Notes under the pieces: generated by a model | Databases searched by the model: none | Told to the model about the DNA's origin: nothing | What the model saw: the letters and a program-made list of their open reading frames with translations, nothing else | Made by a program: the position numbers and the translations under genes | Assembly (NCBI RefSeq): GCF_016583905.1 | Contig: NZ_NRRY01000019.1 | Location: 1 to 64,000, forward strand | Direction: 5' to 3' | Origin: Lamprobacter modestohalophilus | Lineage (GTDB): Bacteria; Pseudomonadota; Gammaproteobacteria; Chromatiales; Chromatiaceae | Length of the DNA stretch: 64,000 nt | Part shown: piece by piece, positions 17,154 through 28,634 of the stretch | Layout: each line of letters starts with the position of its first letter | Position numbering within the stretch: position 1 is the stretch's first letter

Positions 17154-20078
17154 TTGAGTGATCAGAAAACAACACGAGTCGAGCGATTAGCAGAGCATAC
17201 GGCTGAGCAGATGGCTGAGCACACGGCTGAGCAGATGGCTCAGCACACGCCAATGATGCAGCAATATTTGCGCATCAAGGCGGAGTTCCCGGACATGCTG
17301 CTGTTCTATCGCATGGGTGATTTCTACGAACTGTTCTTCGCGGACGCCCAGCGCGCCGCGCGGCTGCTCGAGATCACCCTGACCAAACGCGGCCAGTCGG
17401 CCGGGCAGCCAATTCCGATGGCCGGCATACCTTACCATGCCGCCGAGGGCTATCTCGCGCGTCTGGTGCGAGCGGGCGTGTCGGTTGCGATCTGCGAGCA
17501 GAAGGGCGACCCCGCCAAGTCCAAGGGGCCGGTCGAGCGTGAGGTGGTGCGCATCGTGACGCCCGGCACCCTGACCGATGAGGCGTTGCTCGAGGAGCGG
17601 CAAGAGAGTCTGATCTGCGCCCTCGCTGAGCCTGAAGGCAAGTCCGGCGCGGCGGCTCAGTCGGACGCCAGGTCAGCTGCAGACGCGGGCGGGCGCGTTG
17701 GGCTTGCGGTGCTGGAGTTGGCCAGCGGGCGTTTCTCGGTCCTCGAGATCGATGGCCAGGAGGCACTCGCGGCAGAGCTTGAACGGCTTCGGCCGGCCGA
17801 GCTGCTGCTCAGCGAGAGCAGCCGGCTACCGGAGCAGCTCGGCGAGCGCCTAGCGTCTGGCCTAGCAGCCGGCATCACGCGCCGCGCGCCCTGGCAGTTC
17901 GATGCCGACAGCGCCGAGCGTCTGCTCTGCGAGCAATTCGGCACCCAGGACCTGAGCGGGTTCGGCTGCGCCGGCTTGCGGCTGGCGATCGGCGCGGCGG
18001 GCTGTCTGCTGCAATATGTGAAGGAGACCCAGCGCGTCGCCCTGCCCCATCTCCGGGGCCTGCGCACCGAAAGCCGCGACGATGCACTGATCCTGGACGC
18101 CGCGACCCGTCGCAACCTGGAGCTCACACGCTCACTCAGCGCAGCCTCCGGCGGCACCCAGGGCAGCGCTGGGAGCGATCAGCACACCTTGGCCGGGATC
18201 ATGGATCGCACCGCCACAGCCATGGGCGCCCGCCTGCTGCGACGCTGGATCAACCGCCCACTGCGCGATCGCCTGGCGGTCGGCGAGCGTCATCAGGCCA
18301 TCGAGGCCTTGCTGCTGTCTGGAGCCTTCGAGGCGTTGCGCGAGGAACTGGCAGCGATCGGCGATCTGGAGCGCATCCTCGCGCGGGTCGCGCTGGGCTC
18401 CGCGCGTCCACGTGATCTGGCGGCGCTGCGCGAGGCGCTCGCCCGGTTGCCGGCGCTGCATGCGGATCTCGGCATGGCCGAGAGCGCTCGACTCGGACAG
18501 CTGGATACCGAGATGGGCGAGCATCCGGAACTGGCCAGCCTGTTGCAGCGCGCCCTGATCGAGCAGCCGCCGATGCTGATCCGTGACGGCGGCGTGATCG
18601 CGCGCAGCTATGATCCCGAGCTCGACGAGCTGCGCGATCTGGCCGAGCACGGCGATCAGTTCCTCATCGACCTGGAGCAGCGTGAGCGCGCCCGCACCGG
18701 CATCAGCACGCTCAAGGTCGGCTACAACCGGGTGCATGGCTACTACATCGAACTCGGGCGCAGCCATGCCGAGCGCGTGCCCGATGACTATCAGCGCCGC
18801 CAGACCTTGAAGGCCAGCGAACGCTATATCACCCCCGAGCTGAAGCGCTTCGAGGAGCAGGTGCTGAGCGCACGCGAGCGCTCGCTGGCGCGCGAGAAGC
18901 TTCTCTACGAGGCCCTGATCGAACAACTGCAGGCGAATCTGGCCCCATTGCAGGCAACCGCCGCGGCCATCGCCGAGCTAGACGTCCTCTGCAACCTGGC
19001 CGAGCGTGCCGAGCGACTGAACTGGAGCCGGCCGCAGCTCAATGACGCACCCGGGATTCAGATCCAGGATGGCCGCCATCCGGTGGTTGAGCAGGTGCGC
19101 GCCGAGCCCTTCGTACCGAATGGGCTCAAGCTCGGCAACGCGCAGCGGATGCTGGTGATCACCGGCCCAAACATGGGCGGCAAGTCGACCTTCATGCGTC
19201 AGGTCGCGTTGATCGTAGTGATGGCCTATGCCGGCAGCTTCGTGCCTGCAAAGAGCGCTCAGCTTGGCCCCATCGATCGCATCTTCTCGCGCATTGGCGC
19301 CGCCGATGATCTGGCGCGCGGTCGCTCCACCTTCATGGTCGAGATGGAAGAGACCGCCAACATCCTCAATAACGCCACCGCCAACAGCCTGGTGCTGATG
19401 GACGAGATCGGCCGCGGCACCAGCACCTTCGACGGCCTCTCACTTGCCTGGGCCTGCGCTGAGGCGATCGCCGACCAGCTGCGCGCCTTCACCCTCTTCG
19501 CGACCCACTACTTCGAGCTGACCGCGCTACCGGAGCGCCATGCGAGCGTGCGCAACGTGCATCTAGACGCCGTTGAGCACGGCGAGCGGATCGTCTTTCT
19601 GCACAGCCTGCGCGAGGGGCCAGCCAGCCAGAGTTATGGCTTACAGGTCGCGGCGCTGGCCGGCGTGCCGGCGGCGGTGATCGCACGCGCGCGTGAGCAT
19701 CTCCGCCGGCTCGAGGAGCAATCGGCTGAGCGCGACCAGGGCGCCAGGCAGCTGTCGCTGTTTCCGTCCGAGCCTTCTGCGGGCATGTCCGCGCAAGATC
19801 AGCGCACAGCATCTTCCGCCTCAACGCTCGAGGCATCCGGTGCATCCAGGTCAAGATCCGCGTCCAAGTCGAGGTCTGCATCCTCGCCGTCAACGGAGCA
19901 TGCGCCAACCCCGTCATCAAGTTCGCTGCCAGAGCCGCCCATGATCCGCGAGCCAATGCCCAGCCCGGCCCTGGATGCACTGCGCGAGCTAGACCCCGAT
20001 GAACTCAGCCCACGTAAGGCCCTTGAGACGCTGTACCGCTTACAGGCGCTGGATCGTGGTTTGGATGATCTGCCATGA
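17154..20078 (+). CDS. mutS: DNA mismatch repair protein MutS
   Basis: MutS recognises mispairs and small loops and recruits MutL. The mispair-binding GDFYELF motif (Phe57, Glu59) is intact. The ATPase has Walker [15 protein letters not shown] (about 670-684), Walker B with [16 protein letters not shown] (about 750), and FATHYFEL. At 974 residues it is about 110 longer than the E. coli protein. The extra length is an N-terminal octapeptide repeat (AEHTAEQM, residues 13-32) encoded by a 24-bp DNA repeat, and a Ser/Pro/Ala-rich low-complexity segment (about 870-930) before the conserved C-terminal [19 protein letters not shown]. Start is a TTG at 17154; the family domain begins near residue 33 (TPMMQQYL). 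It overlaps the next gene by 4 bp. Confidence 0.96.
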   Translation: MSDQKTTRVERLAEHTAEQMAEHTAEQMAQHTPMMQQYLRIKAEFPDMLLFYRMGDFYELFFADAQRAARLLEITLTKRGQSAGQPIPMAGIPYHAAEGYLARLVRAGVSVAICEQKGDPAKSKGPVEREVVRIVTPGTLTDEALLEERQESLICALAEPEGKSGAAAQSDARSAADAGGRVGLAVLELASGRFSVLEIDGQEALAAELERLRPAELLLSESSRLPEQLGERLASGLAAGITRRAPWQFDADSAERLLCEQFGTQDLSGFGCAGLRLAIGAAGCLLQYVKETQRVALPHLRGLRTESRDDALILDAATRRNLELTRSLSAASGGTQGSAGSDQHTLAGIMDRTATAMGARLLRRWINRPLRDRLAVGERHQAIEALLLSGAFEALREELAAIGDLERILARVALGSARPRDLAALREALARLPALHADLGMAESARLGQLDTEMGEHPELASLLQRALIEQPPMLIRDGGVIARSYDPELDELRDLAEHGDQFLIDLEQRERARTGISTLKVGYNRVHGYYIELGRSHAERVPDDYQRRQTLKASERYITPELKRFEEQVLSARERSLAREKLLYEALIEQLQANLAPLQATAAAIAELDVLCNLAERAERLNWSRPQLNDAPGIQIQDGRHPVVEQVRAEPFVPNGLKLGNAQRMLVITGPNMGGKSTFMRQVALIVVMAYAGSFVPAKSAQLGPIDRIFSRIGAADDLARGRSTFMVEMEETANILNNATANSLVLMDEIGRGTSTFDGLSLAWACAEAIADQLRAFTLFATHYFELTALPERHASVRNVHLDAVEHGERIVFLHSLREGPASQSYGLQVAALAGVPAAVIARAREHLRRLEEQSAERDQGARQLSLFPSEPSAGMSAQDQRTASSASTLEASGASRSRSASKSRSASSPSTEHAPTPSSSSLPEPPMIREPMPSPALDALRELDPDELSPRKALETLYRLQALDRGLDDLP
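17193..17250 (+). repeat. 24-bp tandem repeat at the 5' end of mutS
   Basis: The unit occurs at 17193-17216 and 17217-17240, with a partial third copy. In frame it encodes AEHTAEQM repeats. Confidence 0.85.
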
Positions 20079-20992
20079 ACAGCGATGCCTCCCTGATGCG
20101 TGAGCTGCGCCGCTTTGACACGGCAGAGGCGCGCTCGTTTCAGCATGTCTTCCGTCACGCAGAAGCAGGGATCGAGCTGCATTGGAATGCCCGTAACCAT
20201 CGAAAACGGCGTTCCCACCCACTGAAGACGGCCGATGGGGTTTATGCTGCGCGGGCAAGGTATCGCTTGTTTGCCGTTCAGTGGCGATCACTGTCCTGGT
20301 GGGTCGCGGCGGTCTTTACCCTCGGCAGCCTGGTTTGGCTGATCAATGGCCTGGTCACCGTTCTGCCGTTTTCCGATGCGCCCGCGATCAAGGCCAATGT
20401 GCCGATTTGGACAGCCGTGCTTGGTGGCGGGATCTTCCTGATCGGCGGCTATCTCTCCTGGTCGGAGGTACTGAACGCGCCGCTCTATGTGTCGCTGTTG
20501 CAGGATGACGAGGGCCGACACAGCCGCGCCCTGCATGCCGACGATCATCGTTTTCGATGGTTTGGGCTGCAACCGGCCAACTGGGGTTACTGGCTGAATC
20601 TGGCGCAGTTGCTGGGCGCGACCATCTTCTTCGTGCCCTGCGTGGTCGGCGCGCTCCTAGCGACGCATCCAGCGATCGATGCCTTCACTTGGTACTGGCT
20701 ACCGCAGATGATCGGCGCCACCTGGTTCGTGATTGCAGCCTGGATGGCGATGCGCGAGGTGCAGCCCAGCGTGCTAAGACCCGCCTGGGATAGGCTCGGC
20801 TGGTGGAGCGGCCTGTTCAACCTGCTGGGTGCCATCGGCTTCTTTCTCTGCGCCTGGTTCGGATTCAAGTCGGATTTCCAGGACCCGATGCTCAGCAATC
20901 GCTCGACCTTTATTGGCTCATGCTGCTTCCTGATCGCCAGCTATCTGATGCTGCTCGAGGTCATCAATCCAGAGGGGCCGGAGGGCCGATGA
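20075..20992 (+). CDS. Multi-spanning membrane protein of unknown function
   Basis: The start overlaps the mutS stop (ATGA), so translation is probably coupled. The 305-residue protein has a soluble N terminus of about 60 residues and then about six hydrophobic segments, including [40 protein letters not shown], a segment with [17 protein letters not shown], and a last pair ending [19 protein letters not shown]. The repeated G-x-x-x-F-L-I-G/A-x-Y-L-x-x-x-E pattern suggests an internal duplication of YrhK-like two-helix units. I do not recognise a function. Confidence 0.75.
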   Translation: MNSDASLMRELRRFDTAEARSFQHVFRHAEAGIELHWNARNHRKRRSHPLKTADGVYAARARYRLFAVQWRSLSWWVAAVFTLGSLVWLINGLVTVLPFSDAPAIKANVPIWTAVLGGGIFLIGGYLSWSEVLNAPLYVSLLQDDEGRHSRALHADDHRFRWFGLQPANWGYWLNLAQLLGATIFFVPCVVGALLATHPAIDAFTWYWLPQMIGATWFVIAAWMAMREVQPSVLRPAWDRLGWWSGLFNLLGAIGFFLCAWFGFKSDFQDPMLSNRSTFIGSCCFLIASYLMLLEVINPEGPEGR

Positions 20993-20996
20993 GGAT

Positions 20997-21083
20997 TGGT
21001 ATCGCCTGGCCTGGCTGGCTATTGGGCTGGACCCTGATCATGGCGCTGGGTTTTATTGCCCTGCGCAACGACCTGCGTTTGCT
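20997..21083 (+). pseudogene. Remnant of a diguanylate cyclase gene (second membrane segment)
   Basis: These 87 bp match 25866-25954, the part of the intact diguanylate cyclase gene encoding its second membrane helix (WTLIMALGFIALRN), with a 2-bp deletion and a few substitutions. The flanking sequence jumps directly to the region upstream of the MIF gene, so the GGDEF part has been deleted here. Confidence 0.85.
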
Positions 21084-21140
21084 TCATCCAAGTGATCGGC
21101 TATGCTGCCGGCCCAGCAAACCCCTGCAGCGAGGTCTGTC

Positions 21141-21485
21141 ATGCCCACCCTCATCATCAAGACCAACGCCCCTCTTGAGTCGACGGCGTCCGAGTCGCTC
21201 CTCAAGCGCGCCTCCGTCCGTGTCGCCGAGTTGCTCGGCAAGCCGGAGCGCTATGTCATGGTGATCATCGAGCCAACCCCCGCCATGTGCTTTGGCGGCG
21301 AGACCAGCCCGCTCGCCTTCCTGGAGCTGAAGAGCCTGGGGCTGCCCGAAGATCAGACCCCAGCGCTCTCGGCGGCACTTTGCGAGCTGCTCGACGAGAC
21401 GCTCGAGATACCCTCCAACCGGGTCTATATCGAATTCGCATCACCGCCACGGCACCTGTTCGGGTTCGACGGCAAGACCTTCTGA
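21141..21485 (+). CDS. MIF-like tautomerase superfamily protein (phenylpyruvate tautomerase related)
   Basis: This 114-residue protein resembles macrophage migration inhibitory factor. It has an N-terminal Pro after the initiator Met (MPTLIIKTN; Pro1 is the catalytic base in the family), YVMVIIEPTPAMCFGG (about 35-50) with the MIF-type substrate region, and C-terminal NRVYIEFASPPRHLFGFDGKTF. Bacterial members tautomerise keto/enol acids such as phenylpyruvate. The ATG at 21141 has GCGAGG upstream. It precedes the MscS gene with a 6-bp gap. A damaged second copy lies at 26517-26790. Confidence 0.88.
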   Translation: MPTLIIKTNAPLESTASESLLKRASVRVAELLGKPERYVMVIIEPTPAMCFGGETSPLAFLELKSLGLPEDQTPALSAALCELLDETLEIPSNRVYIEFASPPRHLFGFDGKTF

Positions 21486-21491
21486 CCCGCT

Positions 21492-23483
21492 TTGCCGGCA
21501 GTGAATCCGAGCCAACACGGCGCTGTCGGCACGATGCCGAGTCGGTCTGAATCGCGCGCATCATGGCTGAGCTGGAGGCCCTACTGGAGACTGGGCTGGA
21601 TGCTCTGCGCGGCGCTGTTCGCCATCGCCATCACCCTCCCTGCGCTTGCCACCAAGACCAGCGACCGCGCCAGCACAGGCACCAGCACCAGCACCAGCCT
21701 GCTCAGCCCACCCGACACCAGCTCGCCACGGGCGACCTTCGACAGCTTTCGCCGACTCACCGATCAGATCGCTGAGCAGTATGCTGCCTATCGCGAAGCC
21801 CCCAGCGCGCAACGCCAGCAGACCTTCTTGCGCGCCGTCGAGCAGGGCAAGCAGCTGATGGATCTGAGCAACGTGCCACCCGCAGCACAGCATGAGATCG
21901 CCACCGCCACCATCATCTGGCTCTGGGAGATCATCGCCCGCGTCGATCTGCCCGAGGCCGAACTGATCCCGGAGGCGGCCGATTTCAGCAGCGGTGGCCC
22001 ACTTGCTGATCAACCAGCGCGCTGGCGTCTTCCCGACACCAGCATCGTCATCGCGCGCGTCGAGGAGGGTCCACGCGCGGGCGAGTTCCTGTTCAGCCCG
22101 GAGACGGTCGCCTCGGCACGCAGCTACGCCGAACTAGCACGGGAGCTGCCCTATCGGCGCTCCTCACGTATCGACAACGTCAGAGACCTCAGCGCCACGG
22201 CGCTCGGCTTCTCCGGCTGGATGCTACCGCCGCACCTGATCGAGCGCCTGCCCGACTGGGCGCGACAACCCATCGCCGGCCAGGTGCTGTGGAAATGGGC
22301 GATGCTCGTGGCCAGTCTGGCGCTGACCCTGGTCCTGCTCGGGCTGGTGCTGCGTTGGGCGCACCGCCGTGCCTGGGATGCCCGCCCTAGCACCTTGCTG
22401 CGACGCCTGAGCGCACCGCTCACCCTGCTGTTCTGGATACCCCTGCTGCGCGGCTTTCTCGATGACCAGGTGCAGGTCACCGGTCTGGTGATCGCTTGGC
22501 CCGACTACCTCGCCGAGCTGACCCGAGTGCTGGCGCTGATCTGGCTGGTGTTGCTGGTCGCACGCTGGATTCCCGAGGCGCTGATCGCCGCGCCAGGGCG
22601 CAATACCGAGCGCGCGGATGCCAGTCTGATCCGCTGGGTCGCGCGCGTCTTTGCGCTGTTCGCGGTGCTGGCGCTGGTGTTTGCCGCGGCCCAGGATCTC
22701 GGGATTCCGGTCTATGGCCTGGTCGCCGGCGCCGGGGTCGGCGGCTTGGCGATCGCGCTCGCCGCACGGCCGACGCTGGAGAACTTTATCGGCGCGCTGA
22801 ACCTGTTCGCCGACCGACCAATCCGCGTCGGCGACCTGTGCCGCTTCGACGAGCGCCACGGTCAGGGCTGGAATCCGGTCGGCACCGTCGAGGCGATCGG
22901 CCTGCGCTCGACCAAGATCCGTCAGTTCGATCGCTCGCTGATCACCATTCCGAACGCCGATCTGGCCGAGCGCAACATCGTCAACCTCAGTGCCTGCGAG
23001 CGCTTTCTGCTCCAGCAACGCCTGCCGCTGCGCTACGAGACCAGCGCCGATCAACTGCGCTATCTACTGGCGACCCTGCGCGAGCTGCTGCACGCGCACC
23101 CGATGACGATTCACACCGAGGAGTACCCGATCCGCGCGCGCTTTCTGGGCTTTCGCGACCAGGCGCTGACGCTGGAGCTGCGCGCCTATATCCGCACCAC
23201 CTCCTACACCGAATTCCTGGCGATCCAGGAAGACATCATGCTGCGCGTGATGCAGGCGATCCAGCAGGCCGGCACCGGCTTTGCGCTGCCGGCACAGACC
23301 CTGTACATGGCCCGCGACAACGGACTCGATGCCGACGCGCGCACGGCGGCCGAACAGCGCGTGCGCGAATGGGCGGCCGCGCATGAGCTGCCGTTTCCCG
23401 ACATGGACGAGGCGCAGCGCAAGCGCATCACCGGGACTCTGGACTATCCGCCCGAGGGCTCGCCGGGGGCGGATCAGGGCTAG
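21492..23483 (+). CDS. MscS-family mechanosensitive ion channel
   Basis: This inner-membrane channel opens under membrane tension to release solutes on hypo-osmotic shock. The 663-residue protein has a signal-like N terminus (WMLCAALFAIAITLPALA), a periplasmic region of about 200 residues, several TM segments (about 260-430) and the conserved pore helix plus beta domain with AGVGGLAIALAARPTLENFI and a segment ending in NLFADRPIRVGD, then IPNADLAERNIVN. The C-terminal alpha/beta domain ends around 640. Start may be TTG 21492 or, more likely, ATG 21534. It overlaps the convergent amidohydrolase gene by 56 bp. A 171-bp piece of it is duplicated at 28439-28609. Confidence 0.92.
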   Translation: MPAVNPSQHGAVGTMPSRSESRASWLSWRPYWRLGWMLCAALFAIAITLPALATKTSDRASTGTSTSTSLLSPPDTSSPRATFDSFRRLTDQIAEQYAAYREAPSAQRQQTFLRAVEQGKQLMDLSNVPPAAQHEIATATIIWLWEIIARVDLPEAELIPEAADFSSGGPLADQPARWRLPDTSIVIARVEEGPRAGEFLFSPETVASARSYAELARELPYRRSSRIDNVRDLSATALGFSGWMLPPHLIERLPDWARQPIAGQVLWKWAMLVASLALTLVLLGLVLRWAHRRAWDARPSTLLRRLSAPLTLLFWIPLLRGFLDDQVQVTGLVIAWPDYLAELTRVLALIWLVLLVARWIPEALIAAPGRNTERADASLIRWVARVFALFAVLALVFAAAQDLGIPVYGLVAGAGVGGLAIALAARPTLENFIGALNLFADRPIRVGDLCRFDERHGQGWNPVGTVEAIGLRSTKIRQFDRSLITIPNADLAERNIVNLSACERFLLQQRLPLRYETSADQLRYLLATLRELLHAHPMTIHTEEYPIRARFLGFRDQALTLELRAYIRTTSYTEFLAIQEDIMLRVMQAIQQAGTGFALPAQTLYMARDNGLDADARTAAEQRVREWAAAHELPFPDMDEAQRKRITGTLDYPPEGSPGADQG

Positions 23484-24864
23484 TCAAACTGTTCTTGTAG
23501 ATCCAACCATCCTTCATGATCACCAAGAAGTTGCTGGCGGGATCAGCAACCAATGATAGATCCTCAAGCGGATTGCCATCGACCAGCAGCAGATCCGCTA
23601 GCGCGCCCTCCTCGACCACCCCCAGCTTGCCCTCGTAAGGACTGCGCGGACCGGAGAGCGCCAACAGCTCGGCATTGTCCGCAGTCGCCATGCGCAGCGC
23701 CTCGGCTGGCGTATACCAGCGCGTCATCGCGGCCAGCTTGGCGCCCTGTCGCTTGGCATTCTCGGCATTGAACAGGATATCGGTGCCCCAGGCGGTCTTG
23801 ATGCCAAACTGCTTGGCCAGCCGATAGGCGCGATCAGTGCCGGCGTACATCGCCAGCTGCTTGCGCCGGTTCATCGATCCCTCGGCATAGGGCGAGGGCT
23901 GATCATCGATGAATGGCTGCAGGCTCCACCAGAGATCCTGCTCGGCGATCAGCCGCACCGTCGCCTCATCCAACAGTTGGCCGTGCTCGATGCTCGCCAC
24001 ACCCGCCTCGATGGCCTGACGCACGGCACGCGGCGTGTAGGCATGCACGGCGACATAGGTGCCCCAGTTCTCCGCCGCCTCGACCGCAGCGCGCAGCTCC
24101 GGCACCGTGTACTGGGTGACATCGAGCGGGTCGTAGCTCGAGGCGACACCGCCACCGGCCATCAGCTTGATCTGCGAGGCGCCCAGTGCCAACTGCTCGC
24201 GGGCGCGTTTGCGCACCGCATCGGGGCTATCGGCGATCACCGCGGCGCCGACCCGCTCGCTGAACGAGAAGGCATCCGGCGCGGCCGGCAGCTCGCTCGG
24301 CAGGCGGAAGTCGCCATGACCCCCGCTCTGGGAGATGAAGGCGCCCGCCGGCCAGATGCGCGGCCCCGGCACCAGCCCCAGGTCGATGCCGCGCTTGAGC
24401 CCGAACACCGGTCCGCCGAGATCGCGGATGCTGGTGAAGCCGCGCAGTAGCATGTCCGCCGCCGCCTTGGTCGCGGCGACATTGAGGAAACCGAGATCGC
24501 TGGTGAGGATCGCCTGCTGCGACAGCGTGGCGTACATCACATGCGTGTGCGCATCGATCAGCCCCGGCATCAAGGTGCGGCCAGCGCCCTGGATGCGGGT
24601 GAGCTCGAACTCGGCCGGCGGCGCGATCGGCTCCGCCGAGAGCTGTACGATGCGGTTGCCGACCACCAACACCTGCATCGGCTCGGTGAGCTGCTCGGCG
24701 GTGCCGTCGAAGACGTGCACCGCCTCGAACAAGACTCCGTGCGTTGGCGTTGGTTTTGGCGCTGGCGCTGGCTTTGGCATTGGCGCCGAAGAATCGGCGC
24801 TCGCGGCCATTGCGGTGGTGAAACACATCAGGATCAAGAACGCGATGTTTAGCGGATACCACAT
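23428..24864 (-). CDS. Exported amidohydrolase-family metal-dependent hydrolase
   Basis: The 478-residue protein starts with a signal peptide (YPLNIAFLILMCFTTAMA) and belongs to the imidazolonepropionase/prolidase-like amidohydrolases. Metal ligands are DAHTHV (about 104-109), the carboxylated Lys region IKLMAGGG, VAVHAY, SIEHGQ and WGTDIL. The C-terminal strand returns to the first beta domain (GALADLLLVDGNP). A Lys/Pro/Ala repeat follows the signal peptide. Substrate unknown; relatives hydrolyse X-Pro dipeptides or organophosphates. The gene lies between the two copies of the DGC-MIF-MscS segment. Confidence 0.9.
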   Translation of the reverse strand: MWYPLNIAFLILMCFTTAMAASADSSAPMPKPAPAPKPTPTHGVLFEAVHVFDGTAEQLTEPMQVLVVGNRIVQLSAEPIAPPAEFELTRIQGAGRTLMPGLIDAHTHVMYATLSQQAILTSDLGFLNVAATKAAADMLLRGFTSIRDLGGPVFGLKRGIDLGLVPGPRIWPAGAFISQSGGHGDFRLPSELPAAPDAFSFSERVGAAVIADSPDAVRKRAREQLALGASQIKLMAGGGVASSYDPLDVTQYTVPELRAAVEAAENWGTYVAVHAYTPRAVRQAIEAGVASIEHGQLLDEATVRLIAEQDLWWSLQPFIDDQPSPYAEGSMNRRKQLAMYAGTDRAYRLAKQFGIKTAWGTDILFNAENAKRQGAKLAAMTRWYTPAEALRMATADNAELLALSGPRSPYEGKLGVVEEGALADLLLVDGNPLEDLSLVADPASNFLVIMKDGWIYKNSLTSPDPPPASPRADSPESR

Positions 24865-25031
24865 GGTTGAAGATCAACAGCCCTCGGTGCAATGCGTCGC
24901 GCGACCAGGCATGGGGTTTCGCTCTGATCGCCGAGACGATGGGGCCAGTTTAGCAGCCCAGCCGACCAGCTTGTGACATCAAGTAAGGTCGTCGGTATCA
25001 TCCCGGGTTTAGGTTAGTCAGGAGTCGTCAG

Positions 25032-26501
25032 TTGCAAAAAAGGAGTTCAGGGCTCACCACCTATGCGCTGTTGTTGGGGCTGTCGAGTCTTCTGCTAGGC
25101 CTGTTGCTCTGGTCGTCGTATCAGCGCACCTGGGAGCTTCAGGAGAGCCGCCTGGCCTTCTCCTCGGAGCTGATCGCCGAATGGATTCACGGCGCCTTTG
25201 TCGCCTCGGATTACCTGTTGCGGGACATGGCCGGCCAGATCGCCCCCGATGACCTCCGCTATCCCCATCCCGACCCCCAGGCCCATGCCGATCTGAGCCA
25301 ACGGCTCGAGCAACGCTACAAGACCTTTCCCCACGCCTTCCTGTATGGCGCGTTCGATCGCCAGTGCGTGGTCACACATGGCAACGCCAGGCTCGGTTAC
25401 GACGCCAGCGAGCGCGAATACTGTCAGCGGCTGCAGGCCGATCCCGAACTCGATAGCCTGGTGACGCGCGGCTATCGCTCCAATATCGGTCCGGTGAATG
25501 TGACCCATGCACGCGCCCTACGGGATGAAGACGGGCGCTTTCTCGGCCTGGTCGCCATTGCGCTGGATCTCGAGTTCTTCAGTCAATGGCTGGCCCGCAT
25601 GGGCACGGGTCGCCTCGATTCCCTGGCGATCGAGGACGATCAACAGATGCTGCTGGCGCGCTACCCGCCGTTCCCGCAGGCGATCGGGCAACTGTTCGAC
25701 GACCCAACCATGAATGACTTCTTCGCCTCTGACGAACAGTTTCGGGTCTACCCCCCTGTGCGCTCTCCGGTGGACCAGAAACACCGCTACTTCGGCACAC
25801 GAAAGGTCGAGGGGACTCCCTATACGATCATCCTCGGCATCGATCGCGCCAACTGGTTGGCGGACTGGTATCGTCTGGCCTGGCTGGCGGTGTTGGGCTG
25901 GACCCTGATCATGGCGCTGGGGTTTATCGCCCTGCGCAACTACCTGCGTTTGCTCGAAGGGCGTAACGCATTGCATCAGCAGGCGCGCACGGACCCCTTG
26001 ACCGGGATCGCCAACCGTTCTTACTTCACCGCGCTGGCGGAACGCGAGATCGCCCGGGCGCGGCGGACTCAGGGCTGGATCGCGTTGCTGATGGTCGATG
26101 TCGATCGCTTCAAGACCATCAACGATACCCATGGTCATCATGTCGGCGATCGCGCCCTCAAGACCTTTGCCGCCTGCTGCAGCCGGGTCACCCGCGCCGA
26201 GGACGTCGTTGGCCGCTGGGGCGGTGATGAGTTCGTCGTGCTCATCAGTCAAGATCAAACAGCGGCGCTTGGCCTTGCCGAACGCCTGCTGGAGGAGATC
26301 CGGGCGGCCAAGATCCTCAACGATCAGGGCGAGCCTTTGAGCCTGAGCGCCAGTATCGGCGTCGCCTGCCTGCGTGCCGATCATCCCCTGGACCTGGATG
26401 CCTTGCTGCATCAGGCCGATCTGGCCATGCTGGAGGTGAAGCGAAGCGGACGTGGACGGATTGGGACCCTGACAGACGCAGCCGTCTCGAGCAGCGGTTA
26501 A
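25032..26501 (+). CDS. Membrane diguanylate cyclase with periplasmic PDC-type sensor
   Basis: This makes cyclic-di-GMP from two GTP. A TM segment (about 8-27) is followed by a periplasmic double-Cache/PDC-like region (about 30-285), a second TM (about 285-308, WTLIMALGFIALRN) and a GGDEF domain (about 318-480) starting DPLTGIANRS. The active-site GRWGGDEFVVL is intact, and RAED five residues before it is the inhibitory I-site. Start is TTG at 25032. The ligand of the sensor is not evident. The gene heads locus B of a duplicated DGC-MIF-MscS segment; a scrap of a second copy remains at 20997-21083. Confidence 0.92.
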   Translation: MQKRSSGLTTYALLLGLSSLLLGLLLWSSYQRTWELQESRLAFSSELIAEWIHGAFVASDYLLRDMAGQIAPDDLRYPHPDPQAHADLSQRLEQRYKTFPHAFLYGAFDRQCVVTHGNARLGYDASEREYCQRLQADPELDSLVTRGYRSNIGPVNVTHARALRDEDGRFLGLVAIALDLEFFSQWLARMGTGRLDSLAIEDDQQMLLARYPPFPQAIGQLFDDPTMNDFFASDEQFRVYPPVRSPVDQKHRYFGTRKVEGTPYTIILGIDRANWLADWYRLAWLAVLGWTLIMALGFIALRNYLRLLEGRNALHQQARTDPLTGIANRSYFTALAEREIARARRTQGWIALLMVDVDRFKTINDTHGHHVGDRALKTFAACCSRVTRAEDVVGRWGGDEFVVLISQDQTAALGLAERLLEEIRAAKILNDQGEPLSLSASIGVACLRADHPLDLDALLHQADLAMLEVKRSGRGRIGTLTDAAVSSSG

Positions 26502-26516
26502 ACGCTCATCCCAGCG

Positions 26517-26790
26517 ATCGGCTATGCTGCCGGCCCAGCAAACCACTGCAGCGAGGCCTGTCGCGATGTGCTTTGGTGGCGAGACCAGCCCCCTCGCCTT
26601 CCTGGAGCTGATGAGCCTGGGGTTGTCCGAAGATCAGACCCCAGCACTCTCGGCGGCACTCTGCGAGCTGTTCGACGAGACGCTCGCGATACCCTCCAAC
26701 CGGGTCTACATCGAATTCGCATCACCGCCACGGCACCTGTTAGGGTTCGACGGCAAGACCTTTTCAACCACTGCCGGCAGTGAATCCAAT
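26517..26790 (+). pseudogene. Second MIF-family gene copy with 5' deletion and lost stop
   Basis: The upstream leader and the 3' two thirds match the intact MIF gene at 21097-21508. About 145 bp are missing, from the initiator ATG to just before the codons for AMCFGGETS. The catalytic N-terminal Pro is therefore lost. The natural stop is also lost through substitutions plus a 2-bp length change after GKTF, so the frame (open from 26524) runs on to 27018 and overlaps the start of the glutamate decarboxylase gene. It is best regarded as a pseudogene. Confidence 0.88.
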
Positions 26791-26882
26791 TTAGCGACTT
26801 TGGCTGATGTCGCCATCAACGCATGGCAACGCGGCCAAAACAAGACCTCAGCCATCAAACCGAGCGGGAGGACCGCGATCCA

Positions 26883-28265
<1,383 letters not shown>

Positions 28266-28289
28266 GCAACGCACCGGTCGGGTTTTGGG

Positions 28290-28403
28290 TTCGCGCTCCA
28301 ATCGCTGAAAGACTGCAAGTGGAATCCTCACAACATCATCGTTCTAACGGGACTGGGCAGCCGCCGTTACCAGGAACAGGCTCTCGCCTTGGGCCTGTCG
28401 TGA
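28290..28403 (+). pseudogene. Possible response-regulator receiver domain fragment
   Basis: In one frame the translation reads ALQSLKDCKWNPHNIIVLTG and then LGSRRYQEQALALGLS before a stop. This resembles beta4-alpha4-beta5 of a CheY-like receiver (I-V-L-T followed by an A-L-x-L-G motif). It is isolated, with no phospho-acceptor part. The call is from eye recognition of about 35 residues. Confidence 0.35.
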
Positions 28404-28408
28404 CGGCT

Positions 28409-28437
28409 TCTACATCGAATTCGCACCACCGCCACGG
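28409..28437 (+). pseudogene. 29-bp scrap of the MIF-family gene
   Basis: This matches 26705-26733 of the damaged MIF copy with one mismatch (codons for VYIEFASPPRH). It is joined directly to the MscS fragment that follows. Confidence 0.8.
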
Positions 28438-28438
28438 C

Positions 28439-28609
28439 TTCACACCGAGGAGTACCCGATTCGGGCGCGCTTTCTCGGCTTTCGCGACCAGGCGCTGACG
28501 CTGGAGCTGCGCGCCTATATTCGCACCACCTCCTACACCGAATTCCTGGCCATTCAGGAAAACATCATGCTGCGCCTGATGCAGGCGATCCAGCAGGCCG
28601 GCACTGGCT
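28439..28609 (+). pseudogene. Fragment of the MscS-family channel gene
   Basis: By hand alignment these 171 bp match 23110-23280 of the intact MscS gene with 9 mismatches and no gaps. They encode the C-terminal domain from HTEEYPIRARFLGF to QQAGTG. Neither the beginning nor the end of the gene is present. Confidence 0.92.
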
Positions 28610-28634
28610 CCCGGAAAGGGCCCATCGCTCGGCC

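Noticed and set aside
13525-20078. SNF2 helicase next to mutS considered as a defence island
   Set aside because: No methyltransferase, nuclease or toxin partner; the SNF2 layout with SWIM is that of a common housekeeping-type remodeller.
20989-21264. Open frame running through the DGC remnant and into the MIF gene in another frame
   Set aside because: It is a by-product of the rearrangement; the MIF gene has its own ATG and ribosome binding site.
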